Shown here piece by piece: positions 20,067 through 28,070 of a stretch of DNA of 64,000 nucleotides. The stretch comes from Pusillimonas noertemannii (GTDB lineage Bacteria > Pseudomonadota > Gammaproteobacteria > Burkholderiales > Burkholderiaceae_B), in assembly GCF_003096595.1 (NCBI RefSeq), contig NZ_QEKO01000001.1, forward strand, positions 434,001-498,000, in the 5' to 3' direction. Made by a program: the position numbers and the translations under genes. Below the pieces are notes generated by a model. The model was not told the DNA's origin, made no database searches, and saw only the letters and a program-made list of their open reading frames with translations. How positions within the stretch are numbered: the stretch's first letter is position 1; every line of letters starts with the position of its first letter.

Positions 20067-20238
20067 CTTTTGTTGCACCGGTTCCTGTAGTCCGGAAGAA
20101 AGCCGCTCGCTGCCTGGTGGCGCGCATGCTTCTCTCTTTAAACAAAAAGTTACAAATTAACGATACGCATTCATTCAGGAGTGGTGGGGGGGCAGGCGTC
20201 TTTACTTATGAAGCCCCATCGCCGCAATCTTTTCAAGG

Positions 20239-22656
20239 ATGAACCGAATCGTGAGTAACCGTACTAACCGGGCCATGGCCAAACGGCTGGCCCAGAGTGT
20301 TGCGTTGTGCCTGGAACTGGCCGCTTTGGGGGCGTTGCCCGCTTTCCTGCTGGCTGCCCCGCTGAAAGCGCATGCCCAGGACGCCGCTGTGCAGATCAAT
20401 CTTCCCGCACAGCCGCTGGACGATTCTCTCATTCAGTTGGGGCGGCAGACGTCCCTGCAGTTTTTCTATACGCCTGAAACGGTGGCCGGCCTTCGCGCCC
20501 CCGGCGTGGCGGGGCGCATGACCGCGGAGCAGGCGCTGCAGCAGCTATTGGCCGGCACGCCCGTTGAATACCGCCGCTCCGGAAGAAACATCACGCTGTC
20601 GAGGCAGGTCAGCGCCACCCAGCTCGAAACGGTGACGGTCGTCGGTAGAGACGGGAGCTTGCCGCCCGTGTATGCCGGAGGGCAAGTGGCGACAGGGGGG
20701 CGGATAGGGCTTCTGGGCAACAGGGGATTCCTCGACACCCCGTTCAGCGCGACGCAGTACACCTCGCAATTGATCGAGGACCAGCAGGCGCAGAACATAG
20801 GCGACGTGCTGGTGAACGATCCGGCGGTGCGCAACACATACTCCCGCGGCGCGGGCCGCGATGAATTCAACATTCGTGGCTTTACGCTGTTCAACCATGA
20901 CGTCTCGTTCAACGGTTTGTATGGTGTTGCGCCGCGCAATGCAAGCTCATTGATCGGGGTCGAGCGCGTAGAGGTCCTGCGCGGCCCCAATGCCCTGCTC
21001 AACGGCATGGCGCCGTACGGATCGATAGGCGGGTCGATCAACCTGGTGCCCAAGCGCGCCGGCGCCGAGCCGCTCAACCGCCTGACCCTCTCTTATATCG
21101 AAGACAGCCAGATCGGCGCCCATGCCGACGTGGCACGCCGCTTTGGCGACGAGCAGCAATTGGGTGTGCGCCTCAATGTGTTGCGCAGCGGCGGCGATAT
21201 GAACATCGACGGCGCCGGCGAGGATATGGGCGTCGTTGCCTTGGGTGTCGATTACCGGTCAGGCCGGTTCCGCATCGACGGAGATCTGAACTATCAGAAC
21301 CGGGTCACCGATGCGCGCAGCGGGCTGCTGTTCCCGCCCGCGGCGGGCGTGGAGATTGGCGACGCGCCGAATCCGCGCAACAATTTCTTCCCGTCGTGGA
21401 CATACTGGAAGGCCAAAGAATGGTCTGGGGCGGTGCGGGCCGAGTATGACCTGGCCCCCGACTGGACAGTGTACGGCGCCCTGGGCGGGCGCAAGCACGA
21501 TTTCGAAAGCATGCAGGCAAACTGGCTCATGCTTGACGACGCGGGCACGATAGGCGCAAGGCCCAATCGCCTGAGGGAGTCATTGCTTAGCAAAACGGCC
21601 GAGGCGGGGCTGCGGGGCAGGTTCCAGACCGGTGCGCTGGTGCACGAGCCCACGCTGTCGGTCAGCGCGCTGGATATCGACTATTCATCCAGGCGGGCCA
21701 ACTCGGACATCATCCTTTCCAATCTGTATGAACCGGCCGACCTGGCCAAGCCCAGCATCACCCTGCCGGGAGGCCTGGGCAAGACCAGTGAAACGCGCTT
21801 GTACAGCGTGGCGCTTGCCGACACGATATCCATGGCCGATGGCCGGGTGCAGCTTACCGTGGGCTTGCGGCACCAGCGCGTGCGGGCCGACAACTTCAAT
21901 CCCGACACGGGCGACCGGATTTCCGACTACGACAAATCCGCCCTGACGCCCACGGTGGCTCTGGTGGTGAAGCCGACAGAGCGGCTGACACTGTATGGCA
22001 ATTACATCGAGGGGCTGACCCAGGGCGGCACTGCGCCAGTGGGCGCGGTCAATGCGGGCGAAACGTTTGCCCCGGCCGTCTCCAAGCAGTTCGAGCTGGG
22101 CGCCAAATATGATTTCGGCGCGTTTTCCACGACGTTCAGCGCCTTCCAGATCGAACAGCCCAGCGCATTCCTTGACCCGGGCACGCTGCGTTATGTTGAA
22201 AATGGCATGCAGCGCAACCGGGGCCTGGAGCTGCTGGCGCAAGGCGAACTGCTTCGTGGCGTGCGCTTGCTGGGCGGTGTGGCCTACACCGACGGGCGCC
22301 TGACGCATACCGCCGGAGGGGTGAACGACGGCAACCACGCGCCGGCCGTGCCGCGCCTGCAGTTCAATGCAGCGGCCGAATGGGACACGCCTTTCTTGGA
22401 CGGCCTGACCCTGTCGCTGCGCATGCTGCGCACCAGCAGCCAGTATGTGGACGTGGCCAATACCCAGACCGTGCCGGGATGGACGCGTTTCGACGTGGGC
22501 GCGCGCTATGCATTCAGTGTCGACGGCACGCCGGTTGTGGTGCGGGCCACGATAGAGAACGCGCTGAACAAGCATTACTGGCTTTCAGCCGCCCGCGAAG
22601 GGCTGACGGTCGCCGCGCCGCGCACGTTTCTTCTGTCGGTGTCCGCAGAGTTCTAA
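20239..22656 (+). CDS. TonB-dependent siderophore receptor with STN signalling domain
   Basis: This is an 805-residue outer-membrane transducer. Residues 1-46 form a long signal peptide ending AHA. The STN (secretin/TonB) domain is at about 50-122 (QINLPAQPLDDSLIQLGRQ), a TonB-box-like ETVTVVG at 130-136 and the plug at about 155-290 (IRGF and VLRGPNALLNGM). The 22-strand barrel then runs to the terminal Phe (LLSVSAEF). The STN domain contacts the FecR periplasmic domain, so ligand binding can switch on the ECF sigma factor. The 172 bp upstream gap contains an AT-rich stretch at about 20136-20170. Sequence similarity is to ferric-hydroxamate or pyoverdine-type receptors, but the siderophore cannot be named. 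Confidence 0.9.
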   Translation: MNRIVSNRTNRAMAKRLAQSVALCLELAALGALPAFLLAAPLKAHAQDAAVQINLPAQPLDDSLIQLGRQTSLQFFYTPETVAGLRAPGVAGRMTAEQALQQLLAGTPVEYRRSGRNITLSRQVSATQLETVTVVGRDGSLPPVYAGGQVATGGRIGLLGNRGFLDTPFSATQYTSQLIEDQQAQNIGDVLVNDPAVRNTYSRGAGRDEFNIRGFTLFNHDVSFNGLYGVAPRNASSLIGVERVEVLRGPNALLNGMAPYGSIGGSINLVPKRAGAEPLNRLTLSYIEDSQIGAHADVARRFGDEQQLGVRLNVLRSGGDMNIDGAGEDMGVVALGVDYRSGRFRIDGDLNYQNRVTDARSGLLFPPAAGVEIGDAPNPRNNFFPSWTYWKAKEWSGAVRAEYDLAPDWTVYGALGGRKHDFESMQANWLMLDDAGTIGARPNRLRESLLSKTAEAGLRGRFQTGALVHEPTLSVSALDIDYSSRRANSDIILSNLYEPADLAKPSITLPGGLGKTSETRLYSVALADTISMADGRVQLTVGLRHQRVRADNFNPDTGDRISDYDKSALTPTVALVVKPTERLTLYGNYIEGLTQGGTAPVGAVNAGETFAPAVSKQFELGAKYDFGAFSTTFSAFQIEQPSAFLDPGTLRYVENGMQRNRGLELLAQGELLRGVRLLGGVAYTDGRLTHTAGGVNDGNHAPAVPRLQFNAAAEWDTPFLDGLTLSLRMLRTSSQYVDVANTQTVPGWTRFDVGARYAFSVDGTPVVVRATIENALNKHYWLSAAREGLTVAAPRTFLLSVSAEF

Positions 22657-22659
22657 GGC

Positions 22660-23817
22660 GTGTCGTCGTCGACCGCGCGCATCAAGGCCTGGTCCGCCAT
22701 ACACAAATGGACCAGCCTGATCTGCATCTTTTTCATATTGATTGTCTCCGTCTCGGGCCTGCCGTTGATCTTCAATGACGAGATCAAAGGCTGGCTGGAC
22801 GATCATCCGCCTTATGCCGCCGTTGCACCCGATCGGCCGATGCCCGGTCTGGACAGTCTGGTGGATGCCGCGCGGCAACGGTATCCGGGGCACCGGATTA
22901 CCGGTGTTTTCGTCAGCAGCAAGGAGCCTAAGGTCGTTATTGACATGGCGCCGCTGCGCGAGGGGGCGGCGGGAGAAGCGCCGGCCGGCCATTGGCTTGA
23001 ATTCGACCAGAGGACCGGGGAGTTACGGCGCGAGTCGAGATCGGTGGCGCAGCCGGGTACCCAGTTCATGACATTGATGCTGCGCTTGCATATCGATCTC
23101 TTTGCGCGGCTTCCCGGCCAATTGTTTCTTGGCCTGATGGCACTGTTGTTCGTGGCCGCCGTGGTGTCCGGCACCGTTCTGTACGGCCCCTTCATGAGGA
23201 AGATTGAATTCGGCACCGTTCGAGCCGGCCGCTCCTCCCGGCTCCGATGGCTGGACCTGCATAATCTGCTCGGCATCGTCACGATTGCCTGGGCCCTGAT
23301 GATCGGCGCGACGGGTGCGCTTCACGAACTTGCGGTTCCTCTTTTCCGTTCGTGGGTAAGCACTGACGTAAGGCCGGCGACCGCGCCGTGGAACGGGAAA
23401 CCGGCTCCGGACCCCATGCATATGGCGTCTGTCCAGGGCGCCTATGATAGCGTGAAAGCGCTACTGCCGGGCAAGGTGGTGGAATCGTTGATGTTTCCCG
23501 ATGGCAAATACGGGCTGCCGCACCACTACCTGCTCTGGGTGAAGGGCGACTCGCCCCTGACCTCGCACCTGTTTGACGGCGTGCTGGTCGATGTGCGCAC
23601 CGGCCTGGTAAGCAGCGTCCTTGAAATGCCATGGTACATACGGGTTCTGCAGGTTTCGCGCCCCTTGCACTATGGAGACTTTGCGGGTTTGCCGCTCAAG
23701 ATCATTTGGGCCATTTTCGACCTCATCACGATTTTCCTTCTTGCCAGCGGCTTGTACCTTTGGGTCTCGCGCCGCAAGGCCGCGCGTCTTCGGCCCCATC
23801 ACATCAGCCGGGCTTAG
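22660..23817 (+). CDS. PepSY-associated transmembrane protein (iron-uptake type)
   Basis: This is a 385-residue inner-membrane protein. It starts with GTG three bases after the receptor stop, so it is co-translated with it. It has the PepSY_TM (PiuB-like) layout of one TM near residues 15-40 (WTSLICIFFILIVSVSGLPL), a periplasmic PepSY region, a central pair of helices with LFLGLMALLFVAAVVSGTVL and WLDLHNLLGIVTIAWALMIG, and a C-terminal TM before the end. Paired histidines in the helices (MLRLHIDL, LHNLLG) are typical. Relatives next to siderophore receptors have been proposed to act as ferric reductases or uptake helpers. Its stop overlaps the convergent YkgJ gene by four bases. Confidence 0.82.
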   Translation: MSSSTARIKAWSAIHKWTSLICIFFILIVSVSGLPLIFNDEIKGWLDDHPPYAAVAPDRPMPGLDSLVDAARQRYPGHRITGVFVSSKEPKVVIDMAPLREGAAGEAPAGHWLEFDQRTGELRRESRSVAQPGTQFMTLMLRLHIDLFARLPGQLFLGLMALLFVAAVVSGTVLYGPFMRKIEFGTVRAGRSSRLRWLDLHNLLGIVTIAWALMIGATGALHELAVPLFRSWVSTDVRPATAPWNGKPAPDPMHMASVQGAYDSVKALLPGKVVESLMFPDGKYGLPHHYLLWVKGDSPLTSHLFDGVLVDVRTGLVSSVLEMPWYIRVLQVSRPLHYGDFAGLPLKIIWAIFDLITIFLLASGLYLWVSRRKAARLRPHHISRA

Positions 23818-24290
23818 GCCGCCACGTCGCCATGTCCCGGCGGCGCCTGGCCGGGGTCCCGGTCGTCGTCGTGCGCGATGTGCGGCAGCGCTGCCAAGCC
23901 AAATTTCGCCCGCACCTTCTGGCAGTCGGGATTTGGCGTGCCGTCTTCCTCCCATGCCGGAAAGTCCCGGCACGGAGAGGGGCGCTGTTCGTAAATGGCG
24001 CAGTGCGTTCCTTCTTGCCCTACCTCGCCGCGCAGCGCCACACAGCGTTGCCCGCCGTACTCCGTGCCCTTCATACAGGCCCGCAAGGGGCCGACCTGGC
24101 TTACCAGATCCGGCGGCACCGTTCCGCCATTTTCGCCTGCGATTTCCCCGCAATAGAACGAGACGCGGAAATGCGCGCAGCACGCACCGCAACTCAGGCA
24201 GGGGTTAGTGTGAATGTCGTCGTTGGCGGCCGTGTGGCCGCGCGACGCGGGAAATGCAACCTGCGCAAAGAACATGCGCTTTTTGCTCAT
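23814..24290 (-). CDS. YkgJ-family cysteine cluster protein
   Basis: This is a 158-residue cytoplasmic protein of the YkgJ/CxxCxxCC family. The N-terminal CLSCGACCAHF motif is followed by further cysteines (YCGE, ACMKG, RCVAL, HCAIYEQRPSPCRDF), which together probably bind a zinc or iron-sulfur centre. The ending IYEQRPSPCRDFPAW is the family hallmark. The biochemical role is unknown. It is convergent with the PepSY gene with a 4 bp overlap of the two stops, so there is no room for a terminator between them. Confidence 0.8.
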   Translation of the reverse strand: MSKKRMFFAQVAFPASRGHTAANDDIHTNPCLSCGACCAHFRVSFYCGEIAGENGGTVPPDLVSQVGPLRACMKGTEYGGQRCVALRGEVGQEGTHCAIYEQRPSPCRDFPAWEEDGTPNPDCQKVRAKFGLAALPHIAHDDDRDPGQAPPGHGDVAA

Positions 24291-24424
24291 GATGGTCGGG
24301 CTCGAAAAATCCGGATGCCGATTTTACCCGTTCATTGGTTTGCGCGCGGGGCTCCCAGGGGCGAAGTAGGCCACTGAAATGGCGGATCTCATGCAGAGGC
24401 CCTGTTGATGGCTACGCCTGCGTC

Positions 24425-25663
24425 TCAGGTTTTTCGGAGCAGCAGCGTGCGATTGCGGGTGCCGGGAAGAAGCGCCGTTGCCAGCCCGAGCAAGGGCAGG
24501 AAAGACGTCAGCCCGTAGACCCAGACGACGCCGTAATGGTCGGCCAGCAGCCCCAGGCCGGCGGCGCCGATGCCGCTGATACCGAACATCAGGCCGAACA
24601 TCAGGCCTGAAACCAGGCCCACGCGGCCCGGCGCGGCTTCCTGGGCATAGACGACCAGGGCGGCGAACGCCGAGGACATGACCAGGCCGATCATGACGGC
24701 GAGCACGCCCGTCCAGAATAGATTGACATGCGGCAGCGCCAGGGCGAACGGCGCGACGCCAAGGAACGAAATCCAGATGACCGCCTTGCGGCCGATGCGG
24801 TCGCCCACGGGGCCGCCTGCAAAAGTGCCCAGGGCGACCGAGCCCAGGAAGAGGAACAGGAAAAGCTGGCTTTGCTGGATGGACAGGTCAAAGCGCTGGA
24901 TCAGGTAGAAGGTAAAGTAGTTGGTGAAGGAGCCGATGTAGATGAATTTTGCGAACATCAATATGCAGATGACCACGATGGCGCGGATCAGGCGGGAACG
25001 GCTCAGGCCTTCCTGCTGATGGCGGGCCAGCCCTTTCAATTGGGCCTGCCCGTGCTTGAGCGTCCATCGGGTCAGGCGGAACAGGACGGCGACGGCGACC
25101 AATGCCGCCACCATGAACCAGGCGATGGCGGGTTGCCCGCGGGGAATGACGATGGCTGCCGCAAGCAGGGGCCCCAGGGCCGAACCGGTGTTGCCGCCTA
25201 CCTGGAAGGTCGATTGCGCGGTGCCGAAGCGTCCGCCCGATGCCAGCCGGGCGACGCGCGAGGCTTCGGGGTGGAAAGTGGCCGAGCCCACGCCCACCAC
25301 CCCCGCGCCCAGCAGCAGCATGGGGTAGCTGGGCGCGCCGGCCAACAGCGCAATGCCCGCCAGGGTCACCATCATCCCGCAAGGCAGCAGGTAGGGTTTG
25401 GGATGCTTGTCTGTGTACAGGCCTATCCAGGGCTGCAGCAATGACGCCGTTACCTGGTAGACCAGCGTGATCATGCCGATCTGGCCGAAGCTGAGCGCAA
25501 ACTGCGACTTCAGCATGGGGAAGATCGCAGGCAGCATGGCCTGGATCATGTCATTGAGCAGATGCGCAAAGGCCGCTGCGCCAACGACGGCCGCTACAAA
25601 CTGCCCTTTTGCTGAGCGTGGGCCCGAAGCGCGGGCCGCGCGGGATAAAGCTGCTGTCTTCAT
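24425..25663 (-). CDS. fsr: MFS transporter, fosmidomycin-resistance (Fsr) type
   Basis: This is a 412-residue inner-membrane protein with about twelve hydrophobic segments. The segment AAFAHLLNDMIQAMLPAIFP at residues 31-50 and the FHPEASRVARLASGGRFG loop are distinctive for the Fsr branch of the major facilitator superfamily. E. coli Fsr exports fosmidomycin and acts on related compounds. It is monocistronic, divergent from nothing nearby, and transcribed toward the YkgJ gene. The physiological substrate in this organism is unknown. Confidence 0.85.
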   Translation of the reverse strand: MKTAALSRAARASGPRSAKGQFVAAVVGAAAFAHLLNDMIQAMLPAIFPMLKSQFALSFGQIGMITLVYQVTASLLQPWIGLYTDKHPKPYLLPCGMMVTLAGIALLAGAPSYPMLLLGAGVVGVGSATFHPEASRVARLASGGRFGTAQSTFQVGGNTGSALGPLLAAAIVIPRGQPAIAWFMVAALVAVAVLFRLTRWTLKHGQAQLKGLARHQQEGLSRSRLIRAIVVICILMFAKFIYIGSFTNYFTFYLIQRFDLSIQQSQLFLFLFLGSVALGTFAGGPVGDRIGRKAVIWISFLGVAPFALALPHVNLFWTGVLAVMIGLVMSSAFAALVVYAQEAAPGRVGLVSGLMFGLMFGISGIGAAGLGLLADHYGVVWVYGLTSFLPLLGLATALLPGTRNRTLLLRKT

Positions 25664-25735
25664 GGCGCTATTTTAGGCGGTGGCGAAATCTTGCGGCCGG
25701 CACCGCATGTACCGGTGCGGCGGTACTGCACTCAT

Positions 25736-25768
25736 GAAAAATGCCCGTTCGTTTTCGCGAACGGGCAT
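25736..25768 (-). terminator. intrinsic terminator of the gentisate dioxygenase-type gene
   Basis: A perfect 11 bp inverted repeat, ATGCCCGTTCG / CGAACGGGCAT (25741-25751 and 25758-25768), has a 6-base loop. On the minus strand it is followed by TTTTTC. It lies 43 bp beyond the stop of the gene ending at 25812 and fits a Rho-independent terminator for it. Confidence 0.85.
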
Positions 25769-25811
25769 AGGGCAAACCGGCAGGGCACAAGGCGCCCTGC
25801 TTTGCGCGGGC

Positions 25812-26948
25812 TCAGGCCTGCTGGACGACTTCGCTGCGCTGCTGGTGCAGGGCCTCGAAGATGGGCGTGTCGCTGAAGCGGAACAGGTCGAGCGAGGCCT
25901 GGCCGGCATCGGCCTTGGCCTGGAAGCTGACCCACGACGGCACGACGAACATGTCGCCGCGGCGCACCTGCCACGAGCGTTCGCCCACCGTTACACAGCC
26001 CTCGCCGTCGAACACCTGGAACACCGACGAGCCGACCTCGCGCCGCGCCAGCGTGCTGGCGCCGCCGCGGACGCGGTGCATCTCGGTGCGGATGGTGGGC
26101 AGCACGTCGCGGCCGTTGGTTGGGTTGGTGTAGCGCACGGCCGCATGGCCCGGGCTGAGCGTGGCGGCATGGCCTTCGTCTTCCAGGGCCAGCTGCTCGG
26201 TGAGCGCGCGGTCGGTGTCCACCCAGCGGTAGGCCAGCAGGGGCGAAGAGGGCGTGGATTCCAACTGCGAGACCGGCCGCAGGCCCGGGTGGCCCCACAG
26301 CCGCTCCGAGCGTGAGAACTCCGGCGCGACGCGCTCGGCCTGGCTCAGTTCGTCGCGGCCGAACTCGAAGAACTGCGATTCGGTGTAGTAGGCGAAGGGA
26401 ATGTCGAGCCCGTCGATCCAGGCCATGGGTTTGCTGGCGGCGTTGTGATGGGCGTGCCAGTTCCAGCCGCCCTGGGGCAGGAAGTCGCCGCGCGACATGC
26501 GGACCTCATCGCCGTTGACGACAGTCCACACGCCTTCGCCCTCGACGACGAAGCGGAAGGCGTGCTGGGTGTGGCGGTGCTCGGGGGCGTCTTCGCCGGG
26601 CATCAGGTACTGGATGGCGGCCCACAGCGTGGGCGTGGCATAGGGACGCCCGCCCAACGAGGGGTTGGCCAGGGCGATGGCGCGGCGCTCGCCGCCGCGG
26701 CCCACGGGCACGATGCGCCCGGCCTCGTCGGCCAGTTCAAGCAGCCGGTCCCAGCGCCACAGGTGGGGGCTGGCCTTGCTGTTCGGCGCAAGCGGCATCA
26801 GGCCGCCGATCTCGGTCCAAAGCGGCACCAGCAGCTCTTCTTCGAAGCCGCGGTAGAGTTTTTCCAGCGCGGGCGTGGGCTCGGGCTGGCCGGGCGCGGC
26901 CACGGCCGACAGGCGCACGGGAGAGGGAACGGTGTCTATCACGCTCAT
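25812..26948 (-). CDS. gentisate 1,2-dioxygenase-type bicupin (copy 1)
   Basis: This is a 378-residue ring-cleavage dioxygenase of the gentisate/1-hydroxy-2-naphthoate family. It opens a hydroxylated aromatic acid with O2 using a mononuclear Fe(II). The N-terminal cupin carries HxH ligands H124 and H126 in PEHRHTQHAFRFVVEG, and a further His lies in WNWHAHH. The second cupin is around residues 280-350 (VFQVFDGEGCVTVGER). The ATG at 26948 follows AAGAGGTCATC. The gene stands alone with its own terminator and an AT-rich upstream region. It is clearly different in sequence from the second family member at 61135-62181, so it is not a recent duplicate. Confidence 0.83.
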   Translation of the reverse strand: MSVIDTVPSPVRLSAVAAPGQPEPTPALEKLYRGFEEELLVPLWTEIGGLMPLAPNSKASPHLWRWDRLLELADEAGRIVPVGRGGERRAIALANPSLGGRPYATPTLWAAIQYLMPGEDAPEHRHTQHAFRFVVEGEGVWTVVNGDEVRMSRGDFLPQGGWNWHAHHNAASKPMAWIDGLDIPFAYYTESQFFEFGRDELSQAERVAPEFSRSERLWGHPGLRPVSQLESTPSSPLLAYRWVDTDRALTEQLALEDEGHAATLSPGHAAVRYTNPTNGRDVLPTIRTEMHRVRGGASTLARREVGSSVFQVFDGEGCVTVGERSWQVRRGDMFVVPSWVSFQAKADAGQASLDLFRFSDTPIFEALHQQRSEVVQQA

Positions 26949-27187
26949 GATGACCTCTTGTAGTCGGGTTGGGGTGCGGCGAAGTGGATTCAAACCCTGC
27001 GCAGGGCAGATCCTGGCCGCAAAATACATTTAAAGCACATACCAATGCGCTTAGCTATATGAATGAAAGTATACAGGCAGGGAAGCGTCGGGAGTTTGAC
27101 GAAGCTCAATCACGGCGAACAAGAATCACGATACCGGATCGCTTCGACATCTTTGAAGTCTCATACGTATATTCAGGTAAGAGGGTT
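26949..27187. other. low-GC intergenic segment
   Basis: About 240 bases separate the dioxygenase gene from vapC. From about 27020 the DNA is visibly AT-rich compared with the surroundings. It must hold the promoter of the minus-strand dioxygenase gene. A 60-codon plus-strand open frame from 27061 matches nothing I recognise and was not called. The segment marks the left edge of the lower-GC vapBC block. Confidence 0.4.
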
Positions 27188-27592
27188 TTAGACACTAATC
27201 CAATTCTCCACTTCGAGCGCTGGCACTCGCTCGAACTCTGACACATTGTTTGTAACCAGTACGAGGCCTTCACTGCGAGCGTGCCCGGCAATATGCAGGT
27301 CGTTCACCCCGATGTGTTGGCCCTGTTTTTCAAGGGCGGCGCGGATGGACCCGTAGTGCTGGGCCGCCTTGGCTCCATAGGGCAACACGTCCAGACGACT
27401 GCAAAAGTCCTCAATGACGGACAGATTCTCGCTGACGCGGCTACTTTTCTCAGCGCCGTGCAAAAGCTCGGCCAAGGTGATGGACGAGATCGCCATGCGG
27501 CTGGCGTTGGCATTGAAGTGGGCAAGCGCTTCGATAGGGCGACGTTTCAAGACATAGATGACGATGTTGGTATCAAGCAAGTAACGCAACAT
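27188..27592 (-). CDS. vapC: VapC-type toxin, PIN-domain ribonuclease
   Basis: This is a 134-residue PIN-domain endoribonuclease, the toxin of a type II toxin-antitoxin pair. The acidic metal-binding residues are visible: D7 in LLDTNIVIY, E42 in TLAELLHG, D98 in GVNDLHIAG, and the NNVSEFERV ending. VapC toxins of this tRNA(fMet)-endonuclease-like subgroup cleave initiator tRNA, but the target here is inferred only. It starts one base inside the vapB stop (TGATG), so the two are translationally coupled. Confidence 0.9.
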   Translation of the reverse strand: MLRYLLDTNIVIYVLKRRPIEALAHFNANASRMAISSITLAELLHGAEKSSRVSENLSVIEDFCSRLDVLPYGAKAAQHYGSIRAALEKQGQHIGVNDLHIAGHARSEGLVLVTNNVSEFERVPALEVENWISV

Positions 27593-27825
27593 CAGAGCGA
27601 CTCGCGTTCCGGCTGATCTTGGCTGGCGCGCTCGGGCATGAAATCGTCACTGACGGCAGGGCCGTCCCGAAAAAAGCTGTTCCAGGTTTCGCCAACTGGC
27701 GCGATGATGCGCTCATTCCCCCTTACTCGAATACTCACTTTATGCACGCCTTCGGGCAGACGCACGTCCAAGGGAAGCCGAACAGCCTGTGTGCGGTTAT
27801 TGATAAAGACGGTGCCAACAGACAT
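27592..27825 (-). CDS. vapB: VapB-type antitoxin (AbrB/SpoVT fold)
   Basis: This is a 77-residue antitoxin. The N-terminal half has the SpoVT/AbrB swapped-hairpin pattern (TVFINNRTQAVRLPLDVRLP). The C-terminal tail, rich in acidic and Phe/Trp residues (TWNSFFRDGP), should wrap the VapC toxin. A GAAGGAG ribosome site precedes the start. VapB normally neutralises VapC and, as a complex, represses its own promoter. A palindrome suited to that lies just upstream at 27845. Confidence 0.88.
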   Translation of the reverse strand: MSVGTVFINNRTQAVRLPLDVRLPEGVHKVSIRVRGNERIIAPVGETWNSFFRDGPAVSDDFMPERASQDQPERESL

Positions 27826-27844
27826 CTAACTGCTCCTTCAGAAT

Positions 27845-27860
27845 GACTATGTATATAGTC
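27845..27860 (-). promoter_or_regulatory. palindromic candidate operator of vapBC
   Basis: The inverted repeat GACTAT-GTAT-ATAGTC lies 20 bp upstream of the vapB start. It sits within an AT-rich run (27845-27872, including a second TATATA) that likely forms the promoter. Its position and symmetry fit autoregulation by the VapBC complex. Confidence 0.55.
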
Positions 27861-28070
27861 TTAGTATATAGCAAGTTGTTTCCAATCAAGTCCATTGATG
27901 TTGTGCAGTATCCGCCCGACTGGTAGGCGGCGCTCCGGCCTGTTGCGGCTGGATTCCTGGCGGCTGGGCGCAATCGTAGAACGGGTGAAGAAGTGTTGAC
28001 CGAACATTCGGAAGGCAAGCCCGGGCAATTGCTAGAATGGCGACCATTGCCGAACTGACTTCCCTTATCA

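Noticed and set aside
26969-27241. A short plus-strand open frame before vapC
   Set aside because: It overlaps the 3' end of vapC and the upstream region of the dioxygenase gene and resembles nothing recognisable. It could be a remnant, but I cannot support it.
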